This document shows positions 1-7,775 of a stretch of 64,000 nt of DNA, piece by piece. Position 1 is the stretch's first letter; each line of letters begins with the position of its first letter. This stretch comes from Paraburkholderia fungorum (GTDB lineage: Bacteria > Pseudomonadota > Gammaproteobacteria > Burkholderiales > Burkholderiaceae). The notes beneath the pieces were generated by a model that saw only the letters and a program-made list of their open reading frames with translations, was not told the origin of the DNA and made no database searches. Where the stretch lies: positions 747,158-811,157 of the forward strand of contig NZ_CADFGE010000002.1 of the NCBI RefSeq assembly GCF_902833645.1, read 5' to 3'. The position numbers and the translations under genes were made by a program.

Positions 1-238
1 GCGCGCCGAACAGCACCGCTTCGGTTTGGGCGGCATTCACGACCAGCGTGACGACCACCTCGCATTGCGCGCCAAGCTCGGCCGGCGACGCACAGCCGAC
101 ACCGCCTGCCGCAACGAACACTTGCAGGATTTCGCTGCGCAGGTCGCACGCGTGAACCCGAAAGCCCGCGCGCAACAGCGAGCGCGCGACGCCCATACCC
201 ATCGCTCCGAGACCGATAACGCCGACGTTTCTGGACAT
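1..238 (-). CDS. ltnD: L-threonate dehydrogenase, 5' part only (runs off the window)
   Basis: Only the first 79 codons or so are present; the gene continues beyond the left edge. The protein begins MSRNVGVIGLGAMGMGVARS, with the GxGxMG Rossmann motif of the beta-hydroxyacid dehydrogenase family (3-hydroxyisobutyrate / 6-phosphogluconate dehydrogenase type) that binds NAD(P). The VVVTLVVNAAQTEAVLFG stretch is typical of the LtnD branch, which oxidises L-threonate to 2-oxo-tetronate in four-carbon sugar-acid catabolism. The ATG at 238 has a purine-rich stretch (agagg) just upstream. A GntR/FCD regulator gene lies immediately upstream on the same strand, as expected for an acid-sugar cassette. 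The substrate assignment rests on the N-terminus alone; another family member is possible. Confidence 0.72.
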   Translation of the reverse strand, partial: MSRNVGVIGLGAMGMGVARSLLRAGFRVHACDLRSEILQVFVAAGGVGCASPAELGAQCEVVVTLVVNAAQTEAVLFGA

Positions 239-247
239 GCTTGACCT

Positions 248-260
248 CTAACCTGGTTAG
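248..260. promoter_or_regulatory. Candidate GntR operator upstream of ltnD
   Basis: CTAACCTGGTTAG is a perfect 13-bp dyad (six-base arms around one T), 9 bases from the ltnD start codon and inside the 68-bp gap after the GntR gene. FCD-type GntR regulators bind short dyads of this size. No second copy was found near the regulator's own start, so assignment to that regulator is inference. Confidence 0.35.
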
Positions 261-306
261 CCCTATGCACCCCGCAAGAGCCCAGTCCGGGGTGCCTCAG
301 TTCGGT

Positions 307-1011
307 TCAGCAGATACCCGCTTCCGCAAGCCGCCGTGCGGCATTGTTCATATGGGTGCTCGCAGCATTACGCGCCGCCGCGGGATCGCCCGCCCGGATC
401 GCCGCGACGATAGCCGCGTGCTCTTCACGCACCTGACGCGAGAAATCGTCGCGCAGCGCCTCGTTGCGCCGCGTCACCACGGTGCCGGCTTCGAGGTACT
501 GGTTCAGGAAGACGAGCGTCTTGAGGAAATACGGATTGCCGGTGGCGACGGCGATCGCGCGGTGGAACGCGACATCTTCGGCGACACCGTTCTCGCCTTC
601 GGCCACCGCTTCGTCGATCTTCGCGAGGGCGGAATCGATCGACACCAGGTCCGCGTGGCTGTGGTGCAGAGCGGCTTCCGCCGCCACCTCCGCCTCGATC
701 GCCCGCCGCAGCGCGAGGATTTGCAGCACCGAGCCTGCTTCAACCGCTTCCGCATAGTCGATGCGCAGCGGCCGGATCGCGCCGTGCGCGGCGATGAACA
801 CGCCACTGCCCTGGCGTGGCTCGACCACGCCTTCGTTCTTCAGCCGCGAAATCGCCTCACGGATCACCGTGCGGCTCACTCCGAACTGCTGCGCCAGCAC
901 CGCCTCGGTCGGCAACTTGCCGCCACGCGCGAAAGTGCCTTTGTCGATCTGCCTGAGCAACTGCTGCGCGACGGTATCGCTCAGTGCGCGAACAGGAATC
1001 TTCTCGAACAT
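307..1011 (-). CDS. GntR-family transcriptional regulator, FCD (FadR) subfamily
   Basis: The 234-residue protein has an N-terminal winged helix-turn-helix (LPTEAVLAQQFGVSRTVIRE at about 29-48) followed by an all-helical FCD ligand domain with the acidic and histidine residues usual for metal-assisted carboxylate binding. FCD regulators respond to small organic acids and usually repress neighbouring catabolic genes. It lies directly upstream of and on the same strand as the threonate dehydrogenase gene, so it is the likely local regulator of that pathway. The ATG at 1011 (MFEKIPV) is preferred over ATGs at 1044/1047 because it matches where family members begin. The exact effector is not visible. 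Confidence 0.85.
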   Translation of the reverse strand: MFEKIPVRALSDTVAQQLLRQIDKGTFARGGKLPTEAVLAQQFGVSRTVIREAISRLKNEGVVEPRQGSGVFIAAHGAIRPLRIDYAEAVEAGSVLQILALRRAIEAEVAAEAALHHSHADLVSIDSALAKIDEAVAEGENGVAEDVAFHRAIAVATGNPYFLKTLVFLNQYLEAGTVVTRRNEALRDDFSRQVREEHAAIVAAIRAGDPAAARNAASTHMNNAARRLAEAGIC

Positions 1012-1170
1012 GGGATGTCCCGATAGATCATGTTGTCGGGTCATCATACAAATTTACGAACCTGGCGGCATCCATGCAAACCCTCGGTTCGCTGCCCATC
1101 ATGGATAGTGGCTCGATGGCCCAAGCGGCCGGCGCGCGGGTGTCTCGCCCGCCACCGTGGCGCGGCGGAA

Positions 1171-2238
1171 TCAGACCGTTTCGCGCTCGACGATCTGGAA
1201 ACCGACGTCGGTCACCCTGGCGTTGCTCTCGCCGCCCAGACGATCGAGCAGGCAGCGCGCGGCGGTGAGTCCGATGCGGGTACCGTCCACGCGCACGGTG
1301 GTGAGTTGCGGCGTGGTTTCGGCGGCGAATTCGAGGTCGCCGAAACCGCAGATCGACAGTTGCGACGGCACGCTCAAGCCGAGCTGTTTGCTCGCGCCAA
1401 GCACACCGAGCGCCAGCAGATCGGAACCGCAAAATACCGCGTCGAGTTGCGGCGCCTGTTCGAGCAGCGTCGGCAGTGCGGCTTTGCCGAGCGCAACCGA
1501 GCTCGGCGGCAACACCAGCACCTCGGCGACGTTGTGAATGCCCGCCTGTGCAAGCCGGTCGCGAAAACCGTCGCGGCGAGCGCGTGCGCGCTCGTCGTTC
1601 GCCGACACGAGGCCGGGTGTCCGCACATTGCGTTGCAGAAAGTGCCCGGCCACGGCGGCGCCGATCTGATAGTGCGAAAAGCCGACCAGCATGTCGATCG
1701 GCGTATCGGTCATATCCCAGGTTTCGACGATCGGCAGGCCCACATTGCGCAAGCGTTCACGCAAAGAATCCGTATGGGCAACACCGGTCAGCAACACACC
1801 TTCCGGACGCCGGCTCAGCACCGCGTCAAGCAAGGCCTCTTCGCTCGAATCGCTATAGCCGCTCAAGGCCAGCAACACCTGATAACCCGCGCGCGACATG
1901 GTCTCGCTGAACACCTGGATCGTGGTGGAAAACAGCGAATGGGAAATGGTCGGCACGATCGCCGCGATCAGCCGCGAACGCGCCGACGACAAACCGCCCG
2001 CAAGGCGATTGGGTACATAGCCGAGCTTCTGCACGACCTGCCGCACGCGTTCGAGCGTCTCGGGCGCGACCGTTTCGGGGCTATTGAAAACGCGCGACAC
2101 CGTAATCGGCGCGACGCCCGCTTGCGCGGCGACATCCGTGATGCGCAGACCCTTGGCGCCGCCACGCAAGCGTTTCGCTGGCGCCGCCGCCTCGGTCATC
2201 TCGGGGCTGGCAGCGGCGGGAGGCTTGTGATTCGGCAT
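1171..2238 (-). CDS. LacI-family transcriptional regulator (GntR/gluconate-type)
   Basis: The 355-residue protein has a 30-residue extension, then a LacI helix-turn-helix (RITDVAAQAGVAPITVSRVF, about 32-51) with hinge, then a periplasmic-binding-protein-like sugar domain to the C-terminus. LacI regulators of this branch sense sugar acids or their keto-deoxy derivatives. It is the last gene of a same-strand set: dehydratase, RraA-like protein, MFS permease, regulator. Two LacI-type palindromes with central CG lie at the head of that set (6308-6384), so it is the probable repressor. The gap to the permease is 118 bp, so it may also have its own promoter. Confidence 0.88.
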   Translation of the reverse strand: MPNHKPPAAASPEMTEAAAPAKRLRGGAKGLRITDVAAQAGVAPITVSRVFNSPETVAPETLERVRQVVQKLGYVPNRLAGGLSSARSRLIAAIVPTISHSLFSTTIQVFSETMSRAGYQVLLALSGYSDSSEEALLDAVLSRRPEGVLLTGVAHTDSLRERLRNVGLPIVETWDMTDTPIDMLVGFSHYQIGAAVAGHFLQRNVRTPGLVSANDERARARRDGFRDRLAQAGIHNVAEVLVLPPSSVALGKAALPTLLEQAPQLDAVFCGSDLLALGVLGASKQLGLSVPSQLSICGFGDLEFAAETTPQLTTVRVDGTRIGLTAARCLLDRLGGESNARVTDVGFQIVERETV

Positions 2239-2356
2239 GGCTCGGTGGCTAGGTGGCTAGATGATGGTTCGCGCGTATTGTAGACCGCGATAGAGCGTCC
2301 GCAGCGAAACGCTCCAACGTGCCGGGCGTACTGGACCGGAAGGACCCAAAGCAGTT

Positions 2357-3682
2357 CTACTCGGTCACGGGCAGATGGCTTTGCGCGATGGAGCCGCCTC
2401 GATTACGACGCAGGATAAACAACGTGACGACGGCAAACACCAGCAGACAGGTCGCCGGAATCAGCATCGGCGTCTTCACGCTGCCGGTGGTTTGACGCAC
2501 CCACGGCACCAGATTCTGCGCAATGAAGCCACCGATATTGCCCAGCGAATTGATCGCCGCGATGCCCGCCGCGGCACGCGCGCCGAACAGGAACTTCGGC
2601 GGCAGCGTCCAGAAACACGGGATCAGCAAATACATGCATGGCGCGCCGAAGCAGAGCGCGGCAAACCGCAGGGTGTTGGTGGGCAGAAACACGGCGCTCA
2701 GGAAACACGCGACGCCAAGCAACGCGGACACAAGCATCGCGACGATGGCGCGATTGCCGCCGCGCAGCTTCGACGGCAGCCACGCCAGCACGACAGTCGC
2801 CATCAGCCAGGGAATGATGTTCAGCAAGCCGTTAGTCGTATTGCTGACGCCGAAGCCTTTCACCAGCGTCGGCAGCCAGTAGCTCACGCCATAGACGGAA
2901 ATCGACAGCATCATGTAGTAGAGCGCCATGCCGATCACTCGCGGCTCGGTCAACACGCTCAGCAACGAGGCGTGACCGGCGTAGCGTGCCTTCATCTGCG
3001 CGCGTTCCCCGTCGAGCGTATCGGTGAGCCATTGTTTTTCGTCGGCGGAAAGAAACGCAGCCTGTTTCGGCGAAGCCGGCAGCAGGCGCAGCACAATGAA
3101 GGTCAGCAGAATCGACGGCAGACCCGTCACGATGAACACAAGCTGCCAGCCGTGCAGTCCCGCGAGGCCGCCCTTGTCGAGCAGCCAGCCGCAAATCGGC
3201 GCGCCTACCATGTTGCCCAGACTGCTGCCGACGGTGAAATAGCCGAGCATGCGCACGCGATGCCGCGACGGAAACCATAACGTCAGGTAGTAAATCACGC
3301 CCGGGTACAAACCCGCTTCAGACGCACCGAGCAGGAAACGCAGCACGTAAAACATGGTTGCGTTCTGCGTAAACGCGAGAAGTATCGTGACGATGCCCCA
3401 CGTGAACATGATGCGCGCCATCCAGCGAGGCGCGCCGTACTTGTGCAGCAACACATTGCTCGGCACTTCGAACAACAGATAGCCGATGAAAAACAGCGAC
3501 GCGCCTAGCCCGTACGCGACTTCGGACAGTCCGAGACTGCCGAGCATCTGCAGCTTGGCAAAGCTGATATTGGAGCGGTCGATATAGGCTACGAGATAGA
3601 GCACGCCGAGCAGCGGCATCAAACGGAGTGCCAGGCGATTGATCAGACGCGATTCGTCGATCGCCGGTGTCGTGATATTCAC
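2357..3682 (-). CDS. MFS transporter, anion:cation symporter family, probable sugar-acid permease
   Basis: The 441-residue protein has about 12 hydrophobic segments. The YLVAYIDRSNISFAKLQM start followed by a GLGASLFFIGYLLFEVPSN segment is the signature of the MFS anion:cation symporter (ACS) family, which imports galactonate, glucarate, tartrate, phthalate and similar acids with protons. It sits 69 bp downstream of the RraA-like gene and upstream of the LacI regulator, on the same strand as the dehydratase, so a pentonate or hexonate is the expected substrate. The family call is firm; the substrate is inference from neighbours. Confidence 0.85.
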   Translation of the reverse strand: MNITTPAIDESRLINRLALRLMPLLGVLYLVAYIDRSNISFAKLQMLGSLGLSEVAYGLGASLFFIGYLLFEVPSNVLLHKYGAPRWMARIMFTWGIVTILLAFTQNATMFYVLRFLLGASEAGLYPGVIYYLTLWFPSRHRVRMLGYFTVGSSLGNMVGAPICGWLLDKGGLAGLHGWQLVFIVTGLPSILLTFIVLRLLPASPKQAAFLSADEKQWLTDTLDGERAQMKARYAGHASLLSVLTEPRVIGMALYYMMLSISVYGVSYWLPTLVKGFGVSNTTNGLLNIIPWLMATVVLAWLPSKLRGGNRAIVAMLVSALLGVACFLSAVFLPTNTLRFAALCFGAPCMYLLIPCFWTLPPKFLFGARAAAGIAAINSLGNIGGFIAQNLVPWVRQTTGSVKTPMLIPATCLLVFAVVTLFILRRNRGGSIAQSHLPVTE

Positions 3683-3751
3683 TATGTCTCCTGCGCTCGC
3701 GCCGTTCGCGCGAGCAATGGCTATTTGACGGCTCGAACCAGCGTCAGCGCG

Positions 3752-4486
3752 TTATTGTTTTTGTGCGCGCCATTGCGCGTAAGCAGCCAGTGTTTCCTCG
3801 TTCGGCGGATACGTGCCGCGCAGCGGCCGGCCGTCTTCGATGCGCTGCGTGATGAACGCTTCAAGTTGCTCCTGCTCGGTGGCGTCACGGGCGATTTCAG
3901 TTGCCATTTCGCGCGGCACGATGACCACGCCGTCCACATCGGCCACCACGATATCGCCGGGATACACCGGCACGCCGCCGCAAGCGATCGGCACATTCAT
4001 ATCGACCGCATGGTGCCTCGCCAGATTCAGCGGCGCACTCGCGCCGGCACACCAGATCGGCAAGCCCAGTTCCGCGATCGTGCCACTGTCGCGCACCGGG
4101 CCATCCGACACCATGCCGGCGACGCCACGCTTCGCCAGACGCAGCGCGAGAATCGAACCCACCGACGCGACCGCGCGCTCGCCACGGCAGTCCTGCACCA
4201 GTACGCTGCCAGGCGGCGCCGTTTCCACGGCTTTGCGCTGCGGATGATCCGGGTCCTGAAACACGCCAACGTGGTCGATATCCTCGCGAGCCGGGATATT
4301 GCGCAGCGTGAACGCCGGGCCGACCACATTCGGCGCGCCGGGCGCCGGTTTGACGAGTGGCGCGACGCCTTGCAGGAATGCGTTGCGCAAGCCGCGCTTG
4401 AAAAGCTGCGTGGTCAGCGTGGCCGTGCTGACGTGCCGTAGCTGTTCGAGCGTGGCCTCGCTGATGGCGATGTCGGGTGTGGTCAT
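3752..4486 (-). CDS. RraA-family protein (possible class II pyruvate aldolase)
   Basis: The 244-residue protein belongs to the RraA / 4-hydroxy-4-methyl-2-oxoglutarate aldolase family. Members either bind RNase E or act as metal-dependent aldolases or oxaloacetate decarboxylases. The glycine-rich GMVSDGPVRDSGTIAELG segment at about 134-151 keeps the Arg-Asp pair that places pyruvate enolate and metal in the aldolases. The PGDIVVADVDGVVIVP segment is also family-typical. It starts 17 bp after the stop of the dehydratase gene and is clearly co-transcribed with it. In that setting cleavage of a 2-keto-3-deoxy sugar acid is more plausible than ribonuclease regulation, but this is inference. Confidence 0.82.
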   Translation of the reverse strand: MTTPDIAISEATLEQLRHVSTATLTTQLFKRGLRNAFLQGVAPLVKPAPGAPNVVGPAFTLRNIPAREDIDHVGVFQDPDHPQRKAVETAPPGSVLVQDCRGERAVASVGSILALRLAKRGVAGMVSDGPVRDSGTIAELGLPIWCAGASAPLNLARHHAVDMNVPIACGGVPVYPGDIVVADVDGVVIVPREMATEIARDATEQEQLEAFITQRIEDGRPLRGTYPPNEETLAAYAQWRAQKQ

Positions 4487-4503
4487 GAGAAGTCTCGATC
4501 GAG

Positions 4504-6309
4504 TTAGTGGATCTCGGGTTCGGTGCGCGTCGCAGCCGGCGCGCCTGGCTCAAACGGCGCGGCCTGTGCCTGACTTTGCGGCGCGCCCGGGTTCACGGGC
4601 TCTTCAAGGAAGTCGAAGTCGCAGCCCTTGTTGGCCTGCGTCACGTGCAGTTGATGCATCACGCCGAATCCACGCTCGAACGGCCGCTTGGGCGGTTGCC
4701 ATGCGGCCTTGCGCGCCGCGAGTTCCGCATCGCTCACTTCGACGTGCAAACGCCGCGCCGGCACGTCCAGCTCGATCATGTCGCCGTCCCTGACGAGCGC
4801 GAGTGGACCGCCCACGAACGACTCGGGTGCCACGTGCAGCACGCACGCGCCATAACTGGTGCCGCTCATGCGCGCATCGGAAATGCGCACCATGTCACGC
4901 ACGCCCTCTTTCAACAGCTTTTGCGGAATCGGCAACTGGCCCCACTCAGGCATGCCCGGCGCACCTACAGGACCCGCGTGCTGCAGCACGATCACTGAAT
5001 CGGCTGTGACGACGAGGTCTTCCGAATCGATGCGCGCCGCCATGTCGGCGTAGTCCTTGAAAACCACCGCAGGACCACGATGTTTCTGCAGATGCGCTTC
5101 CATCGCTGCGGGTTTGATCACCGCGCCGTCCGGCGCCAGATTGCCGGTCAGGACCGCGAGGCCGTCGCTGGCAACGAGCGGATTGCTACGTTTGCGAATC
5201 ACGTCGTCATTGAAAATTTCCGCGCCCGCAATGTTCTCGCCGAGCGTCGCGCCATCGACCGTCATCTGCGTGCCGTCGATCAGGTCGCCCAACTCGACCA
5301 GCAACGCGCGCAGGCCGCCGGCGTAGAAAAAGTCTTCCATCAGGTACTGGCCTGCGGGACGCAGATTGGCGAGCACGGGTGTAATGCGCGCCAGTTCGTC
5401 AAAGCGGGCCGTCGTCAGATCGATGCCAGCGCGACGCGCCACGGCAACGAGGTGCACGATTGCGTTCGTCGAGCCGGACATGGCCAGCACGGTGGTCACC
5501 GCGTTGTCGAACGACTTCGCGGTCAGGATGTCGGACGGTTTCTGATCGGTCCACACCATCTCGACGATGCGCTGTCCTGTCAGCGAGGCGAACTGCGCAT
5601 GCCGCGAATCGACGGCGGGAATCGACGAGAAGCCTGCCAGCGTCAGGCCGAGCGCTTCGGTGGCGCTGGTCATCGTCGACGCGGTGCCCATCGTCATGCA
5701 ATGGCCCGGCGAGCGCGCGATGCCGCTTTCGATCCCTTTCCACTCTTCTTCCGTGATCTTGCCGGCGCGCAATTCGGCCCAGTATTTCCACGTGTCCGAG
5801 CCGCTGCCCAGCGTGCGGCCGTTCCAGTTGCCTCGCAGCATCGGCCCCGCCGGCAGATAGATGGACGGCAGATTCATGCTGATCGCGCCCATCAGCAAAC
5901 CGGGCGTGGTCTTGTCGCAACCGCCCATCAGCACGCAACCGTCGAACGGATAGGACTTCAGCAACTCCTCGGTTTCCATCGCGAGGAAGTTGCGATACAG
6001 CATCGTGGTCGGTTTCTGGAACGGCTCGGCGAGCGTCATTACCGGCATCTCGACCGGAAAACCGCCGGCCTGCCAGATGCCGCGCTTCACTTCCTCGACA
6101 CGCTGCTTGAAGTGCGTGTGGCACGAGTTGATCTCGCTCCATGTGTTGACGACGGCAATTACCGGCTTGCCCATGTAATCAGACGGGTGATAACCCATCT
6201 GCGCGGTGCGTGAACGGTGGCCGAACGAACGCAGGTCGTTCACGCCGTACCAGCGGTAGCTGCGAAGCTGCTCAGGGGTCTTGCGGGTCGATGACACGGA
6301 CATCTCCAT
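4504..6309 (-). CDS. IlvD/Edd-family sugar-acid dehydratase, probably L-arabinonate dehydratase
   Basis: The 601-residue protein belongs to the dihydroxy-acid / phosphogluconate dehydratase family, Fe-S and Mg enzymes that turn sugar acids into 2-keto-3-deoxy acids. Cluster-binding cysteines are visible in [18 protein letters not shown] and [13 protein letters not shown], and [13 protein letters not shown] is also diagnostic. The RSYRWYG start and the length match the pentonate (arabinonate/xylonate) branch rather than IlvD or Edd proper. It leads the operon with RraA-like, MFS and LacI genes. Start choice is uncertain: ATGs at 6309 and 6303 both overlap a LacI-type palindrome, and neither has a well-spaced Shine-Dalgarno site. 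Confidence 0.85.
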   Translation of the reverse strand: MEMSVSSTRKTPEQLRSYRWYGVNDLRSFGHRSRTAQMGYHPSDYMGKPVIAVVNTWSEINSCHTHFKQRVEEVKRGIWQAGGFPVEMPVMTLAEPFQKPTTMLYRNFLAMETEELLKSYPFDGCVLMGGCDKTTPGLLMGAISMNLPSIYLPAGPMLRGNWNGRTLGSGSDTWKYWAELRAGKITEEEWKGIESGIARSPGHCMTMGTASTMTSATEALGLTLAGFSSIPAVDSRHAQFASLTGQRIVEMVWTDQKPSDILTAKSFDNAVTTVLAMSGSTNAIVHLVAVARRAGIDLTTARFDELARITPVLANLRPAGQYLMEDFFYAGGLRALLVELGDLIDGTQMTVDGATLGENIAGAEIFNDDVIRKRSNPLVASDGLAVLTGNLAPDGAVIKPAAMEAHLQKHRGPAVVFKDYADMAARIDSEDLVVTADSVIVLQHAGPVGAPGMPEWGQLPIPQKLLKEGVRDMVRISDARMSGTSYGACVLHVAPESFVGGPLALVRDGDMIELDVPARRLHVEVSDAELAARKAAWQPPKRPFERGFGVMHQLHVTQANKGCDFDFLEEPVNPGAPQSQAQAAPFEPGAPAATRTEPEIH

Positions 6310-6323
6310 GGTAGCGATACCAT
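6308..6323. promoter_or_regulatory. LacI-type operator, proximal copy
   Basis: ATGGTAGCGATACCAT is a 16-bp dyad with one mismatched pair. It overlaps the start codon of the dehydratase gene. It has the central CG and the form of LacI/GalR-family sites, and matches the perfect copy at 6369 in 15 of 16 bases. Binding here would block early transcription or initiation. Confidence 0.6.
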
Positions 6324-6368
6324 TGCGCTTCAAGGATCGGAATCCGGCGAAGCTTCTTGGTGGTATGC

Positions 6369-6384
6369 ATGGTAGCGCTACCAT
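6369..6384. promoter_or_regulatory. LacI-type operator, distal perfect copy
   Basis: ATGGTAGCGCTACCAT is a perfect 16-bp palindrome, 61 bp from the proximal copy (about six helical turns, same face of the DNA). It sits upstream of the dehydratase operon that ends in the LacI gene. Two in-phase sites suit cooperative or looping repression. Confidence 0.65.
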
Positions 6385-6641
6385 CCGGGAAGCGTCGCTA
6401 AGGGATTCCACTGATGTGGGCGGGAGTCGGCCGGCGTGCATCTCGCATCGGCCCATTCACCGCGGGTGAAGGTGCCGATCGTATCGACAATTGCCGCTTG
6501 CTGCCGTCGAAAGAGTACGGTCATCGCTTTTTCGAACGACTGAACGTACGGCGACGAGGCTGTCGGATCAGCCAGCGCTTCTCGCACGGCGGTGGAGTCG
6601 CTCTTTTCTTGCGAGGGGTTGGGCGGCACATACACATGCAA
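6378..6641 (-). pseudogene. Possible remnant of an IclR-family regulator N-terminus
   Basis: This 87-codon frame contains SSPYVQSFEKAMTVL, closely resembling the DSYVQSFARGLSVI stretch that precedes the helix-turn-helix of the intact IclR gene next door (6863). After that point the frame loses all resemblance and runs into the operator region. A one-base shift gives a reading closer to an IclR protein for a few residues only. It is either a decayed, truncated duplicate regulator or a chance match. The 6385-6862 interval holds nothing else I can support except the promoter of the IclR gene. Confidence 0.3.
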
Positions 6642-6862
6642 GGTGAAATTAGGTCGCCGATCGGCGTATGGAGGGGAAATAGATGAGGCGCCGGGAGCAA
6701 GAAACTGCCGCCTTGCCGCGACCTATACTGTCGGCGAGCCAGGCCCGTTTTTTGTTTGGCGAATCAGAAGGCTTAAGTTATCGTCACGCCTTTGCACCGC
6801 ATCGCGCCGGCCGAGCCACGCGAGTGCCGTGCGCCCTTCTTCGAACGCATCTTTCAAGGTCC

Positions 6863-7687
6863 ATGAGCAAAGCCCTGCCGCCGTCTTCCGCCGTTCCTGA
6901 CAACGCCGAACCGGCCTCGGACAAACCGGGCGACTCGTATGTGCAGTCGTTCGCGCGAGGCCTCTCGGTGATCCGCGCATTCAATGCCAGCCGCCCCGAA
7001 CAGACGCTCACCGACGTCGCCGCGGCCACCGGCCTGACACGCGCCGGTGCACGCCGCATCCTGCTGACGTTACAGACGCTCGGCTACGTGGAGGCCGAAG
7101 GCCGCCTGTTCCGTCTCACGCCGAAGATTCTCGACCTTGGTTTCGCGTATCTGACCTCGATGCCGTTCTGGAATCTCGCCGAACCGGTGATGGAAAACCT
7201 CTCGGCGCAGGTTCACGAGAGCTGCTCGGCGGCGGTGCTCGATCGCACGGAGATCGTCTACGTGCTGCGCGTGCCGACTCACAAGATCATGACCATCAAC
7301 CTGTCGATCGGCAGCCGCTTGCCGGCGTATTGCACGTCGATGGGCCGCGTGCTGCTGTCCGCGCTCGACGACGAAACGCTCGACGCGACCCTGAGTTCGG
7401 CGCCGCTCTACGCGCACACGCCACGCACGGTGACCGACAAGGAAGAGTTGAAAAAGCTGATCGCGCAGGTGCGCCGCCAGGGTTGGGCGATCGTCGATCA
7501 GGAACTGGAGGGCGGTCTGATTTCGTTGTCCGCGCCGATTCGCAACCGCCAGGGGCGCGTGATCGCGGCGATGAATATCAGCGGCAATGCTCAGCGTAAT
7601 TCGGCCAAACAGATGGTGAAGGCGTTTCTGGAGCCGTTGCAGGAGGCCGCGCAGACCGTCTCGGAGATGGTGGCGCGGCGCGGCTGA
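6863..7687 (+). CDS. IclR-family transcriptional regulator (PcaR/PobR-like)
   Basis: The 274-residue protein has an N-terminal winged helix-turn-helix (LTDVAAATGLTRAGARRILL, about 51-70) and a GAF-like IclR effector domain with CSAAVLDRTEIVYVLRVPT and LPAYCTSMGRVLLSAL. The DSYVQSFARGLSVIRAF lead is characteristic of the PcaR/PobR/PcaU branch that controls protocatechuate, hydroxybenzoate or beta-ketoadipate genes, although none of those genes is in the window. ATG 6863, preceded by AAGG, fits the family length; the open frame extends further upstream. It is convergent with the MHS permease gene, so its target may lie elsewhere or be divergent. Confidence 0.86.
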   Translation: MSKALPPSSAVPDNAEPASDKPGDSYVQSFARGLSVIRAFNASRPEQTLTDVAAATGLTRAGARRILLTLQTLGYVEAEGRLFRLTPKILDLGFAYLTSMPFWNLAEPVMENLSAQVHESCSAAVLDRTEIVYVLRVPTHKIMTINLSIGSRLPAYCTSMGRVLLSALDDETLDATLSSAPLYAHTPRTVTDKEELKKLIAQVRRQGWAIVDQELEGGLISLSAPIRNRQGRVIAAMNISGNAQRNSAKQMVKAFLEPLQEAAQTVSEMVARRG

Positions 7688-7715
7688 TTTGATTGCACGC
7701 AGGCGTTGTGATCAG

Positions 7716-7740
7716 GGCGCGCGTTTCTCTCGCGCGCGCC
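7716..7740. terminator. GC-rich hairpin between convergent genes
   Basis: GGCGCGCG (7716-7723) pairs with CGCGCGCC (7733-7740) across a nine-base loop, in the gap between the convergent IclR and MHS permease genes. No T-run follows on either strand, so it is a weak terminator candidate. Confidence 0.35.
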
Positions 7741-7775
7741 GATCCTGGCGGAAGCCCCACGGAGGGGCCGCGCGA

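Noticed and set aside
1030..2283. 417-codon plus-strand ORF
   Set aside because: It is antisense to the LacI gene, His/Arg/Gln-rich and has no domain; the LacI frame is unmistakable.
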